Program-made: the position numbers and the translations under genes
Assembly (NCBI GenBank): GCA_963580285.1
Contig: OY757017.1
Location: forward strand, 12,970,538 to 13,034,537
From: Lucinisca nassula
Lineage: Eukaryota; Mollusca; Bivalvia; Lucinida; Lucinidae
Length of the DNA: 64,000 bases
Direction of reading: 5' to 3'
Notes under the pieces: model-generated
Seen by the model: the letters and a program-made list of their open reading frames with translations, nothing else
The model's database searches: none
Told to the model about the DNA's origin: nothing
Shown here: positions 42,317 through 54,642 of the stretch, one piece after another
Position numbering within the stretch: position 1 is the first letter of the stretch
Layout of the letters: every line of letters begins with the position of its first letter

Positions 42317-44793
42317 ACAAGAGGGCCATGATGGCCCTGGATCGCTCACCTGATCCATAGTGTAATAATGGGCCCCGGGGAGGGCCATTATTGACCCCAG
42401 GGTTATAATGTGCATAATGTTGAGGGAGGTCTAAAAAGGTGAAGCTTCATACCAAATATCAACAAAGGCTATGATTTGAGCAATCTGGGCAAAGGTCCAC
42501 TAGATGAAGCTAAACATCAAATATCAAAGACCTGGGCCATGCGGTTTCAGAGAAGAAGAATTTTTTTGAAAATATTCCCTACATTAGCCTATGCAAAACC
42601 AAATGGCCCCAGGGCTATATAAATCCATGTAAAACCAAAGGGCCCTGGGGTTGGGGCATTTGTGGCCCCAGGGCTATAATTTGAACAATCTTGGTAGAGG
42701 TCTACTAGATAAAGCTCCATACTAGATATCAAAGGCCTTGGCCTTGAAGTTTCAGAGAAGATTTTTAAAGATTTCCCTGTATAAGTCTATGTAAAACCAA
42801 AGGGCCCTTGAGCGGGGACATTTATGGTATCAGAGCTATAATTTGAATAAACTTGATAGGGGTCCACTAGATTCAGCTTCATACCAAATATCAAAGACCC
42901 AGGCCTTGTGGTTTCAGAGAAGAAAATTTTTAAAGTTTTCCCTGTATTAGTCCATGTAAAACCATACGGCCCCAGAGCAGGGGCATTTTTGGCCCCAGGG
43001 CTATAATTTGAACAATCTCGGTAGAGGTCCATTAGATGAAGCTTCATACCAAATATAAAGTCTTGGGCCTTGTGGTTTCAGAGAAGAAGATTTTTAAAGA
43101 TTATCCCTATATAAGCCTATGTAAAACCAAAGGGCCCCGGGGCGGGGCCACTTTTGGCCCAAGCACTATAATTTGAACATCTTGGTAGGGGTCCTTTAGA
43201 AGAAGCTTCAAACCAAATATAAAAGACCTAGGCCTTGTGGTTTCAGAGAAGCAGATTTTTAAAGATTTTCCCTAAAGAAATCTATGTAAAACCAAAGGGC
43301 CCCGGAGCAGGGGCATTTTTGCCCAAGGGCTATAATTTAAACAATCTTGGTAGGGGTTCACTAGATGAAGCTTCATGCCAAATATCAAAGTCCTGGGCCT
43401 TGCAGTTTCAGAGAAGAAGATTTTTAAAGATTTTCCCTATATAAGCCTATGTAAAACCAAAGGGCCCGGGGGCGGGGGCATTTTTTGCCCCAGCACTATA
43501 ATTTGAACAATCTTGGTAGTGGTCCACTAGATGAAGCTTCATACCAAATATCAAAGTCCTGGGCCTTGTGGTTTCAGAGAAGAGGATTTTTAAAGAGTAT
43601 CCCTATATAAGCCTATGTAAAACCAAAGAGCCCGGGGCGGGGACATTTTTGGCCTCAGCACTATAATGAATAATCTTGTTAGGGGTCCTTTAGGTTAAGC
43701 TTCATACCAAATATAAAAGACCTAGGCCTTGTGGTTTCAGAGAAGAAGATTTTTAAAGATTTTCCCTATATAAGTCTATGTAAAACCAAAGGGCCCCGGG
43801 GCAGGGGCATTTTTGGCCCAAGGGCTATAATTTGAACAATCTTGGTAGAGGTCCATAAGATGAAGCTTCATTCTAAATAACATGGTACTGGGCCTTGCGG
43901 TTTCAGAGAGGAAGATTTTTAAAGATTTTCCCTATATAAGCCTATGTAAAACCAAAGGGCCCCGGGGCGGGGGCATTTTTTACCCCAGCACTATAATTTG
44001 AACAATCTTGGTAGGGGTCCACTAGATGAAGCTTGATACCAAATATCAAAGTCCTGGGCCTTGTGGTTTCAGAGAAGAAGATTTTTAAAGATTTTCCCTA
44101 TATAAGCCTATGTAAAACCAAAGGGCCCCGTGGCGGGGGCATTTTTGGCCTCAGCACTATAATTTGAACAATCTTGGTAGGGGTCCACTAGATGAAGCTT
44201 CATACCAAATATCAAAGTCCTGGGCCTTGTGGTTTCAGAGAAGAAGATTTTTAAAGATTTTCCCTATATAAGCCTATGTAAAACCAAAGGGCCCCGTGGC
44301 GGGGGCATTTTTGGCCTCAGCACTATAATTTGAACAATCTTGGTAGGGGTCCACTAGATGAAGCTTCATACCAAATATCAAAGTCCTGGGCCTTGTGGTT
44401 TCAGAGAAGAAGATTTTTAAAGATTTTCCCTATATAAGCCTATGTAAAACCAAAGGGCCCCGGGGCGGGGGCATTTTTGGCCCCAGCACTATAATTTGAA
44501 CAATCTTGGTAGGGGTCCACTAGATGAAGCTTCATACTAAATATCAAAGTCATGGGCCTTGTGGTTTCAGAGAAGAAGATTTTTTAAGTTTTCGGTGAAA
44601 AAATTCTATTTTTGGCTCCTGTGACCCAAATGTGCAATGGACCGGAACCATTTGAACATCTTTGAAAGGGAATCACCTAAGGATCATTCCTGTGAAGTTT
44701 GGACAAAATCCGATCAGTGGTTTAGGAGGAGATGTCGTTTGAAGAAATTGTTTACGCACGGATGACAGACAAAAAGTGATCCTAATATAAAAC
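42317..44793 (+). mobile_element. Tandem-core element 1 of 3 (ACAAGAGGGCC type)
   Basis: Begins ACAAGAGGGCCATGATGGCC (hairpin start), TGGATCGCTCACCTGATCC. It has about 13 core monomers, then a unique 3' end (AGTTTTCGGTGAAAAAATTC ... GTTTACGCACGGATGACAGA) closing CCTAATATAAAACA. No coding region. Confidence 0.85.
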
Positions 44794-45929
44794 ACAAGAG
44801 GGCCATGATGGCCCTGGATCGCTCACCTGTTCCATAGAGTAACAAGTGGGCCCCGGGGAGGGCCATTATTGACCTCAGGGTTATAATGTGCATAATGATG
44901 AGGGAGGTCTAAAAAGGTGAAGCTTCATACCAAATATCAACAAAGGCAATAATTTGAACAATCTTTGCAAAGGTCCACTAGATGAAGCTACACACCAAAT
45001 ATCAAAGACCTGAGCCTTGCTGTTTCAGAGAAGAAGATTTTTTTAAAGATATTCCCTACATAAGCCTATGTAAAACCAAATGGCCCCGGGGCGGGGGCAG
45101 TTTTGGCCTCAGGGCTATAATTTAAACAATCTTGATAAAGGTCCACTAGATGAAGCTTCACACCAAATATCAAAGACCTTGGCCTTGCTATTTCAGAGAA
45201 GAAGACTTCTAAATATTATCTCTATATTGTTTGTTTGTTTGATTTGAGGTTTAACGTCCCCGTCATCACTGTAAAGGTCATTTTGGAGACGTTGCTTCCA
45301 ATTTTGTGGGACTTTTACCCGACACTGAGATGAAATGACATCTCAAGCCATGTCGCCCAATGAAACCAATAGGGTTTATTAGCATGGACAGTCAATTATC
45401 TCTATAGAGGTCTATGTAAAACCAAAGGGCCCCGGGCGGGGGCATTTGTGGCCCGAGCTCTATAATTTGAACAATCTTTGAAGAGGTACACTAGTTGAAG
45501 CTCCATACCAAATATCAAAGACATGGCCTTGCAGTTTCAGAGAAGAAGATTTTTAAAGATTTCCCTATATAAGTCTATGTAAAACCAAAGGGCACTGGGG
45601 CAGAGGCATTTTTGGCCCCAGCACTATAATTTGAACAATCTTGGTAGGGGTCCACTAGATGAAGCTTCATACCAAATATCAAAGATCTGGGCCTTGCGCT
45701 TTCAGAGAAGAAGATTTTTAAAGTTTTCGGTGAAAAAAATCTATTTTTTGGCTCCTGTGACCTATATGTGCAATGGACCTGAACCATTTGAACAACTTTG
45801 CAAGGGCTCCACCTAAGGATCATTCCTGTGAAGTTTGGTCAAAATCCGATCAGTGGTTTAGGAGGAGATGTCATTTGAAGAAATTGTTTACGCACGGATG
45901 ACAGACAAAAAGTGATCCTAATATAAAAC
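44794..45929 (+). mobile_element. Tandem-core element 2 of 3
   Basis: Same start and same 3' end as element 1 but only about four monomers. Interrupted by SINE-c at 45227-45394. Confidence 0.85.
45227..45394 (-). mobile_element. SINE-c, 5' truncated, inside a monomer
   Basis: TTGTTTGTTTGATTTGAGGT to AGCATGGACAGTCA. Exact 12-bp TSD ATTATCTCTATA at 45215-45226 and 45395-45406. Confidence 0.93.
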
Positions 45930-47512
45930 ACAAGAGGGCCATGATGGCCCTGGATCGCTCACCTGATCCATAGAGTAACAAGTGGGCCCGGGGAGGGCCA
46001 TTCATTATTGACCCCAAGGTTATAATGTGCATAATGATGAGGGAGGTCTAAAAAGTTGAAGCTTTATACAAAATATCAACAAAGGCTATAATTGTCCACT
46101 AGATGAAGCTCCATACCAAATATCAAAGACATGGACCTTGCAGTTTCACAGAAGAAGATTTTTAAATATTTTCCCTATATTAGTCTATGTAAAACCAAAG
46201 GGTCTCGGGGCTAGCGCATTTTTGGCCCCAGGGCTATAATTTAAACAATCTTGATAGAGGTCCACTAGATGAAATTTCACACCAAATATCAAAGACCAAG
46301 GCCTTGTGGTTTCACAGAAGAAGATTTTTAAAGATTTTCCCTATATAAGTCTATGTAAATCCAAAGGGCCCCGAGGCAGGGGCATTTTTGGCCTCAGGGC
46401 TATAATTTGAACAATCTTGGTAGAGGTTCATTAGCTGAAGCTTCATACCAAATATCAAAGACCTAGGCCTTGTTGTTTCAGAGAAGAAGATTTTTAAAGA
46501 TTTTCCCTATATAAGTCTATGTTAAACAAAAGGGCCCCGGAGCGGGGGCATTTTTGGCCCCGAGGCTATAATTTGAACAATCTTGGTAGAGGTCCACAAG
46601 ATGAAGCTTCATACCAAATATCAAAGACCTGGGCCTTGCAGTTTCAGAGAAGAAGATTTTTAAAGATTTTCCCTATATAAGCCCATGTAAAACCAAAGGG
46701 CCCCGGAGCGGGGGCATATTTGACCCCAGCACTATAATTTGAACAATCTTGGTAGGAGTCCCCTAGATGAAGCTCCATACCAAATATCAAAGACCTGGGC
46801 CTTACGGTTTCAGAGAAGAAGATTTTTAAAGCTCTTCTCTATATAAGCCCATGTAAAACCAAAGGGCCCTGGAGCGGGGGCATTTTTGGCCCCAGCACTA
46901 TAATTTGAACAATCTTGGTAGGGGTCCACTAGATGAAGCTTCATACCAAATATCAAAGACCTGGGCCTTGCGGTTTCAGAGAAGAAGATTTTTAAAGATT
47001 TACCCTATATAAGCCCATGTAAAACCAAAGGGCCCCGGAGCGGGGGCATTTTTGGCCCCAGCACTATAATTTGAACAATCTTGGTAGGGGTCCACTAGAT
47101 GAAGCTTCATACCAAATATCAAAGATCTGGGCCTTACGGTTTCAGAGAAGAAGATTTTTAAAGATTTTCCCTATATAAGCCCATGAAAAACCAAAGGGCC
47201 CCGGAGCGGGGGCATTTTTGGCCCCAGCACTGTAATTTGAACAATCTTGGTAGGGGTCCACTAGATGAAGCTTCATACCAAATATCAAAGACCTAGGCCT
47301 TGTTGTTTCAGAGAAGAAGATTTTTAAAGATTTTCCCTATATAAGTCTATGTTAAACAAAAGGGCCCCGGAGCGGGGGCATTTTTGGCCCCGAGGCTATA
47401 ATTTGAACAATCTTGGTAGAGGTCCACAAGATGAAGCTTCATACCAAATATCAAAGACCTGGGCCTTGCAGTTTCAGAGAAGAAGATTTTTAAAGATTTT
47501 CCCTATATAAGC
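45930..47512 (+). mobile_element. Tandem-core element 3 of 3, 3' truncated
   Basis: Starts like the others. It has about nine monomers and ends mid-unit at TATATAAGCC, where it meets copy 2 of the EADTR gene. A block of two units at about 46400-46640 is repeated almost exactly at about 47240-47480. Confidence 0.85.
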
Positions 47513-49400
47513 CTATACAAGCTCTTGACAGGAGGTTGCAGCTTCGGGAAGCAATGTCCAAAGGGGCTCCCATATTTTGCCATATGGTTTTACCCATCCA
47601 AACTCAGTTGGGCTCGGAAGTACAGGACATGACTCAAGAGCGTTGTCCCATATGAAAGAACCTGGGAAAATGGTTCTGTTCGTGTGTTGCAGCAATGCAG
47701 CTTCTGTTTGTGGAATAGCTTCTATTTGTTTCCCCTTTTGCGCAAACAGAAGCAGTCTGGCTTCGTCTACAGTCTGAGCACTGCTTGTTCTGTCATACAT
47801 AACAACTAAAAATTTTGCACGACCGGCATGAACACATCAAATTGATGTGCCTGTGCGGGGTTCATCATCAGCGCTAAGGCATCTGTCAGATCACAGCATG
47901 ATGTCCAAGTATCCTATGCCTTTTCCAAAAATGCGGAGACCGTGTCAAAACCTTTGAACGCATGAAACAACGATAATACTGAAGATTTCTCTAGACCAAG
48001 TGCATGTGCAACACAGTGAGCATCTATGTACCTGAAATGTTTACCAGTCCCAAAGGCAACCCATATTTCAGATGCTGACAAAGCGTGCTAGTATGTTATA
48101 GCAAGAACAACTACGTCTGTATCCACTGTTCTGATCATTATTCGGTCGTAACCAGACATGGCTGTATCGGCAAGGTGTAGTATACTTTTAGTGTCAGCCT
48201 CTTCATGTGAGCAAGGAGAAAGGTTAGGGTGCTGAAGACTATCATTACACATGAACTCGTTTCTAAGTGTTGTAATAATTTGTTTGTCAGTGTTGCGGCA
48301 GTCCTACGATGCGATGAGCAAGGGATTTAAATAATTCTTCTTTGTTTTCGCAGGAACTCGCAGGAGCATTTGCCAATTTCTTGCTAATGAATTACGACCA
48401 TCTACACGCCGTCGAATCCCATTTCCCCTCTTATCCTTTGCCGTTGCCTTTAATCTGTCTGCTTTATATACATCCCAGACCACATCAATGCGTTTCACGG
48501 CATCTTGTTGACTGCAGATATAGAAAAGGAAAATGGTTGATGCATACTCGTTAAATGTTTTGCATGTTCCAGGCCCGAGCATGTTAACGAGAGCAGCGCC
48601 GTCAATTATCATTACTTCAACTGAAGGCGCCTCTTCTGCTACAGTCGCCAAAGGCTCCAAGTATTTGGTTAGAAGTTCTGCTTTGTTTCCAAGACGGATG
48701 TTTCCATTTTGACATAAAGATGGGGATGATCGCTGGTTTTCATGCTTGAAAAACTCTTGAATATTTCTTCCAACGTGTTTGGCAAGATATGTAGAGCCTA
48801 GAAAATCGTGAATAATCGTATTTCAGAAAATAAGTTTTAGACTGGTATTTTTGTGTTTGCACCCCCACCTGATCTTACTAGTGCATTGGTTTGTTCGTGG
48901 GCCTTGTCTAGTGCAAGTCCAGAGGACTTCTTATTTCCCGCCTTGTGAACCACAAACAGACCATCACGATATCTATTACGGACATTACGCAAACACGCCT
49001 ATACAAATACATTGCCACCTTTATCGCCGAAAAAATGAAAATTCTATGATGAAAAGTTGTAATATTTTTCTTATTTCTGCTCCAAATATAGATTGTGGGC
49101 ACTCGTTAGACCCGCCTCATCGAGGCGGTTCTAACGAGTACCCACAATCTATAATTTAAAGCAGAAATGACAACAATTAGGTATACCCCCGGAACCCCCA
49201 GTTTTACTATATAAAAGTGGGGTTCAAGGGGGTCAAAATTATATAGGCGTGTTTTCGTGATGGATAAGGCAGCCAATTGGCCCACTGAACATGAAATGCA
49301 CTTGTGGTCAAGTCTTCTGGAAAGTTGCCTCGTCTGGTGCAGGAACCCTGACTTATGATTTGCATTTTTGTGTTAGTTTTTTTTTTCATGGCAGCCATCC
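47513..49400 (-). pseudogene. EADTR/TGCDT protein gene, copy 2
   Basis: Same gene as 36313-39515. From its 5' side: SQGSCTRRGNFPEDLTTSAF (about 49350-49290), MITE f at 48983-49262, then a deletion of about 400 bp near 48855 relative to copy 1. Next come VMIIDGAALVNMLGPGTC, RIDVVWDVYKADRLKATA and a TVDTDVV with intact Asp. The C-terminal part includes SPTEFGWVKPYGKIW and LLPEAATSCQELV, then it is cut at 47516 by the tandem-core element. A stop lies at 48088-48090. Because it lacks P1 it preserves the empty site. Confidence 0.82.
48983..49262. mobile_element. MITE f inside the EADTR gene copy 2
   Basis: CATTACGCAAACACGCC to GGCGTGTTTTCGTGATG with an intact hairpin centre. Copies 1 and 3 read ATTACGGATAAGGCAGCC uninterrupted (39371-39392 and 57810-57830). 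Host bases GA occur on both sides, so the duplication is 2 bp at most. Confidence 0.95.
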
Positions 49401-49495
49401 ATGTCGAACTTTAACGGACATCCAGGTAACTGCAGTCGGTTAAAGTCAATACATAGATTTATATAGGGACTTGATAATTATTTCCCCATAAAAGA
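49401..49495 (-). repeat. Edge fragment of the EADTR element
   Basis: CATCCATGTCGAACTTTAAC to TTCCCCATAAAAGAA; the homology to the other copies ends here. Confidence 0.75.
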
Positions 49496-50000
49496 ATCAA
49501 AGCGCCAAAAGGCACTGAAATGACAGATTCTATGAGAAAACCAAAACACTGTGAAAACTTACAGACAACCTTTCTAAAAAGATCTTAAAATTTAGAAAAG
49601 TAGTTCTGCAAATTCCATTGTATGATATGTTTGCAGATGTCTATACACCGGTGGTATCATGAAATGCCATTCAATGTTTCAAATTTTGGAAAGAAACTAT
49701 TTACGTTTTCAAAACCAAACATTAAAACTCAAGTTTTAACAATACTACTGTCAATTAGAAACATTTTTGTCTGGTCGGTTGTTGATACATCCCCCCAAAA
49801 GATACTCTATTTTTCACAAAGAGATCGGAGGAGAAAGGCTGGTCAGTCAAGTACATGAATTCCATTGGCTTGAAGACATTTTTGAGTAAGAACAGCACTA
49901 TAAACCCGCGCGTAATCCTGCTTGATTAGATATCCCGGATTCTGAGCGTAAACAAATAAATGGAACCATGTGAGGCCGACGCACTTGATTGTCTCGCTGT
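49496..50000. other. Unassigned stretch
   Basis: The frame at 49622-49858 is open for 78 codons with no recognisable motif. Confidence 0.35.
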
Positions 50001-50600
50001 TCAGTTAACGTCTCGGCCATGATCTTGAATGTTCTTAATGTCGCTAGCTACATGCAATAGCTCGACATACCATTTCGCTTATTCCATCCGATATGTCATG
50101 CTCTAATACGAACGCGTCGCCTCGGCATACCTTACACCTATATGTCGAAACATCCCGAAACGACAATCGGCGTGATTCACGCTGAAGTGCGATGTGTCAC
50201 TGAAACGCATATCACGCGAGTCGCTTAGACGCCAATATACATGTACGTATTTCATGCACCAGCGTAAGTGTTCCGTACTGTGTCGACGTCTTAATTTTGG
50301 TCACGACAGGGGCGTCTAGCTCTCAGAAGTGCATCGCATAAGGGCGACGAACAGTGTCAGTGCTTATTAGTCGGTAGTTGAAACCCTTTATCTACAGGTA
50401 CAGTATAGCAGATGCCGGCGGAAATCTGCTTCGCATATGCGTCTGCCGGATGAATCGATCTTGACGTACTGACGTCGGTCTTCCGCTACGTCGAGATCCA
50501 CTAGCGTCTTCTGTTGACAGTAAGATGTCGCTCCAACAGACAAATAGATCACACGCATGTGGCACTCAAAATCAGAGTCAACGCTATTCGATTGCTTACC
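50001..50600. other. CpG-dense, non-coding segment
   Basis: CpG dinucleotides are packed (for example ACGAACGCGTCGCCTCGGCA, then TCGAAACATCCCGAAACGAC and GACGTACTGACGTCGGTCTT), unlike the CpG-poor flanks. No open frame of useful length and no repeat match in this window. It could be an unmethylated CpG island or promoter, or recently arrived DNA; I cannot tell which. Confidence 0.55.
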
Positions 50601-50618
50601 AGCTTCTAACTGTCCATT

Positions 50619-50781
50619 AGAAGCCGCCGTGGTGTAGTGGTTATGCTACTCGCCTTGTAAACCAGGGATCGCAGGATCGATTCCGGACTTCTCCAGACTT
50701 TCGGATTTGTCTTTTAACCGAGGTATCGTCTCCGTATGACCTTAGCTGTTGGTGGGACGTAAAACTCAAACACTCACTCAC
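50619..50781 (+). mobile_element. SINE-b, full length
   Basis: AGAAGCCGCCGTGGTGTAGT, B box GGATCGATTCC, (ACTC)n end. 12-bp TSD TCTAACTGTCCA at 50605-50616 and 50782-50793. Confidence 0.92.
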
Positions 50782-50956
50782 TCTAACTGTCCAGGGTTTA
50801 ATGAAAAATGTTGTAATACGTTCTCACTTGATGCTTTTTGAGAACAAAATACAATTTCTTCTTTTCTAGGCACGACCTTACATCACACATCAAAAGTTTG
50901 ATCCTGAACATGTGGTTTCTATCAGTGCTGGTGTGAAGGTGGTACACAGGATCGTT

Positions 50957-51256
50957 GCCCCCGCCCGTCGGGGCTTAAAGAAATAGATGGGCTGCATGAT
51001 GATTCCACGCAGAGCTGAAACTGACCCGCACACGAGTACTGGTAATCTGCTTAGAGGATCTAAGCCTGCCCAGGCAAAGAGGTGCGAGTCGGACCGTCCA
51101 TGCATATAAACCCTATTGGTTTCATTGGGCGGCAGGGCTTGAGATGTCATTTCATCTCAGTGTCGGGTAAAAGTCCCACAAAATTGGAAACAACGTCTCC
51201 AAAATGACCTATACAGTGTTGACGGGGACGTTAAACCTCAAATCAAACAAAACAAA
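50957..51256 (+). mobile_element. SINE-c, full length
   Basis: CCCGCCCGTCGGGGCTTAAA to GACGTTAAACCTCAAATCAA with (CAAA)n. 12-bp TSD ACACAGGATCGT at 50944-50955 and 51257-51268. Confidence 0.94.
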
Positions 51257-51268
51257 ACACAGGATCGT

Positions 51269-52561
51269 GGCCGGACAGGTAAATATACGTCACGGTTGAT
51301 TGATTTAACCTTTTTTGCTAAAGGACATGGCGCCTAAGCGTGTTGTAATCATGCAATCGTTTGGTTTCAAAATTAAAGCACCGAAAGTGTAAGTGGGATG
51401 TAGGTTGGGGTAAAAGTCCTGGGCTGAGATTTAAACTGTTTAATTTAACTCTGAAATTCCCAACAAATAGTGTAGATTTTGATAAGAAGCGCGTTCTGCA
51501 GCGTCCGAACTTGGTTTACACTGTTTGCCAAGCTCACCTTATGATTCCAGGATGCGGACCCTCTTCAGTCTTATGGAATACCCTGATCTCAATGCGGCTA
51601 TTTTCAGCAAGAAAAAGGTTATTCTGAGAAGTCAGTGATAGTCACGTAGACGTTAGCTCTGAATCGCTTTTTTATTAGTAACTTCGGGTCGAATGTCAAC
51701 AGTCAACCCAAACATAGCCGGATCGTTTGTCAGTCTTGGGTACATGTAAGTGTTATCTGTAAAATCTGCACTTGAATAAACTGTTCGATCTGGCAAACAA
51801 TGTAGACTAAGGTCAAACGCCACAGAACACGGTGCTGATCTTGTTCTACATTTTTTGCATCAGTTACTAACATCCGTTAAGTTACAACGGATCAATCCAA
51901 GTCCTCGTTCATGACCAGCCTGCATTTAGAGACAATCGGCATGAGTGTTGTCAGTGCTTTGATTTATTCACTGCCTTGAGTTTCTAGAGTGTACTCTTCC
52001 ATCACTGAAGTTGGGCTCGTCCATTCTGCTAATTATGGCACCTAGAATTATATCACAGGACCTACACTGTTTGCATAGGTATCTGTACCATATTCCGGGG
52101 TTGAAAGGGACAGCCTTTCTCGCAAAGTCTGATATACACCTAGTTGTAACTGACCTAGACATGACCTCGAATGTCGGAAAACCTATTAATATTCTGGTCT
52201 GCAGCTGACCGGCTGGTCTTTAAGGATTAAATATTAACAGCACTGTTAGAAAACAGTGTAAAACCTGAGCAAACGTCTGAGCAGGTGCCGCATTGATCTA
52301 GGTATATAGTCTCGCATTATGCAGCTGATTCAAATGAAATGCTGAATCTATTCTCTGAAAGGTAAGATAAAATCGTCAAGTCGTCTGCTTCAAAAGTTTG
52401 TATTGCGATTATAGGATGTACAATTTTGATAACTGCGCCTAACCGGACTACATTTTTGTGCGGACTCATATTTCTTTGGCGGTCAAAGCCGGAAGAAAGT
52501 CGTAAGAAAGCCGGAACTACTTTCAACACGCAGGACAGCTAGAAATGACAGAATGAATCTG
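51269..52561. other. Unassigned, with a decayed palindrome g
   Basis: At about 51789-51861, GGCAAACAATGTAGACTAAG and TTGTTCTACATTTTTTGC are the degraded arms of family g. A similar remnant lies at 51466-51530 (AGTGTAGATTTTGATAAGAA ... GGTTTACACTGTTTGCCAAG). No gene is supported. Confidence 0.4.
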
Positions 52562-53272
52562 GCATTAAAAACTAATAACAAAATCTTTTCTGTGCCAGCG
52601 GCTCATGATTTTTCATTCTTTTTCGAATATCCTTTTGTATTTTTAATGGTTTTTCATGAACAATTTTTTGGTCCTTTTTACATATATTTGGAAGCACCCT
52701 CTAAATGTATAGGACATATAATAAAACTACTGAATGAAGCGATAAAAACTGATGAATTTATTTTAATAACTTGTTTTGTGAATTGTTATTTCTTTCCTGT
52801 GCCAGCCGGAGTAAAATTGTACTATGAATACGTGAAGATAAATTTTGTAAAGTTTGGTCATTTTTGACAATGAAATACACTACCCTCTTTTTCTATTTTC
52901 TTTTTCTATGGATAGGATGGAGGCTTTGGGGAGATAACCATTTTTTTGTGTGTGTTGTACGCGTTAATTACCTTGATTATCAGCACAGCTGAGAAAGGTC
53001 GTGTCCGTATAAGTCCGGTATGATGAACTGTATGGCAATGGCAACATGTATTTCACTGCTGCGACCACCTCTGCGAACCCGCAAGGATTATAATTAGTTC
53101 TATTACACTGTCTGTAATTGCAAAATGTACCCGACAGACTACTGTTGCACCTGGTGTGTGGTTAACATATATTAGGGCGCACACTTCTGTGACCCCGGAA
53201 GGAATATAATTAGTTTCATCACACTCTGTGTAATTGTACCCGACAGAATTAGCGTTCTTCTTCCTCATACAG

Positions 53273-53300
53273 TGTGTGTGTGTGTCAGTGTGTGTGTGGT

Positions 53301-53348
<48 letters not shown>

Positions 53349-53665
53349 TCGGGTTTAACGTCGCTTTCAACAATTTTTCAGTCATATCACGACGGTGTCT
53401 GGTTGCGACAGGGAGCTCAATGCTCACTTTTATAGTGCTGCCTCACTGACGTATCATGTACCAGACACATTACATGATACCAAACCCAGTCACATTATCC
53501 TGACACTGGGTCGACCAGTCCTAGCTCTACCCCGTAAATCTGAGTGCTAAGCGAGGAGCAGCTAGTACCATTTTTAACGACTTTGGTATGTCGCGGCCCG
53601 GGATCGAACCCGTGACCTCCCGTTTCCCGGAGCGGACACTCTACCAACTGAGCTATCCGGGCCGG
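53273..53665 (-). mobile_element. SINE-d, minus strand
   Basis: (TG)n then GAATTCGGGTTTAACGTCGC; reversed tRNA-like head at about 53590-53665 (GGGATCGAACCC, GAGCTATCCGGGCCG). 14-bp TSD TCTTCCTCATACAG at 53259-53272 and 53666-53679. The TG run at 53273-53344 is the reversed (AC)n tail. Confidence 0.95.
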
Positions 53666-53787
53666 TCTTCCTCATACAGCATAAACATAGCAAAACATAT
53701 TAATAAATGGTAAAACATATTTTAAAAATGGCCATTTTTCTTTAGATGTATTCTTAAATTCCAAATACGGATTTCCGAGAACTGACC

Positions 53788-54065
53788 ATCTCGAAAACAC
53801 CCGTATATAAATCTGACCCCCCTTGAACCCCACTTTTACATGGTAAAACTGGGGTTTACAGGTGTAAACCTTAATTTTCTTACTTCTGCTCCACTATATA
53901 GATTGTGGGTACTTGTAAGATTCGCCTCGATGAGGCGATTCTAACGTGTAATCACAATCTATATTTTGTGCAGAAATAAGAAAAATAGCACATTATTTTT
54001 CATCATAAAATATTCATTCTTTCAGCGTCAAAGTTGACTATGTATTTGTATAGGTGTGTTTTCGT
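53788..54065. mobile_element. MITE f (block 1, first)
   Basis: TCGAAAACACCCGTATATAA to GGTGTGTTTTCG with the centre GATTCGCCTCGATGAGGCGA. Orthologous in position to 59203-59486. Confidence 0.85.
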
Positions 54066-54079
54066 TTTGAAACTTTATC

Positions 54080-54642
54080 TCATAACGTAAACAAATCATA
54101 CAATGGATGCCCCTTTAAATCACACAAAGTCGGAAGCATCGACTCCAAAATGACCGAGCTACTTTTGAGGGGACGTATCACTTCAAAACAAACAAACCAT
54201 TGCGATAACACATCCGTGTGTCATCATCACAAAAACACGCCTATATATTTTTGACACCCTTGAACCCCACTTTTATGTAGTAAAACTGGGCTTTCCGGGC
54301 CGGGGGTATACCTTACTTTTCTTATTTCTGCTCTAAAATATAGATTGTGGGTACTCGTTAGAACCGCCTCGATGGGGCGGTTCTAACAAGTAACCACAAT
54401 CTATATTTGGAGCAGAAATAAGAAAAATATAACAATTTTTCATCATAAAATTTTCATTTTTTCGGCGATAAAGGTTACAATGATTTTGTATAAGCGTGTA
54501 TTCGTAATGCAAATCCTACAATGAATGCCCCTTTAAATCGCACAAAGTCGGAAGCATCGACTCTAAAATGACCGAGCTACTTTTGAAAGGGACGTAACAC
54601 TTCAAAACAAACAAACCATTGCGATAACACATCCATGTGTCA
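54080..54642 (+). repeat. Local tandem duplication flanking MITE f
   Basis: AACAAATCATACAATGGATG ... CATCCGTGTGTCAT (54089-54224) recurs at about 54511-54642 after the MITE. Block 2 has the segment once (59510-59643). Confidence 0.88.
54225..54509. mobile_element. MITE f (block 1, second)
   Basis: CATCACAAAAACACGCC to AAGCGTGTATTCGTAATG with the centre GAACCGCCTCGATGGGGCGG. It sits at the same site as 59644-59920 in block 2. Confidence 0.9.

Larger units (their letters stand above)
42430..47512 (+). repeat. About 166-bp satellite-like monomers
   Basis: Repeating unit with GTAAAACCAAAGGGCCCCGG, GGGGGCATTTTTGGCCC, CTATAATTTGAACAATCTTG, GTCCACTAGATGAAGCTTCA, CAAATATCAAAG and GGTTTCAGAGAAGAAGATTT. 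GTAAAACCAAA starts repeat every 165-167 bp (about 42790, 42955, 43120, 43286, 43450 and on). Many units are nearly identical, and adjacent units at about 44000-44450 differ least, which suggests recent local amplification. Confidence 0.93.

Noticed and set aside
42787..45823. Several frames of 60-86 codons in the monomer array
   Set aside because: They repeat only because the 166-bp monomer repeats, and the frame is lost between units since 166 is not a multiple of three.
52553..52867. Frame of 104 codons, also seen at 39642-39905
   Set aside because: It lies in the R block. Changes between copies are mostly amino-acid changing, and the third copy (about 58066-58300) is frameshifted, so no sign of protein constraint.
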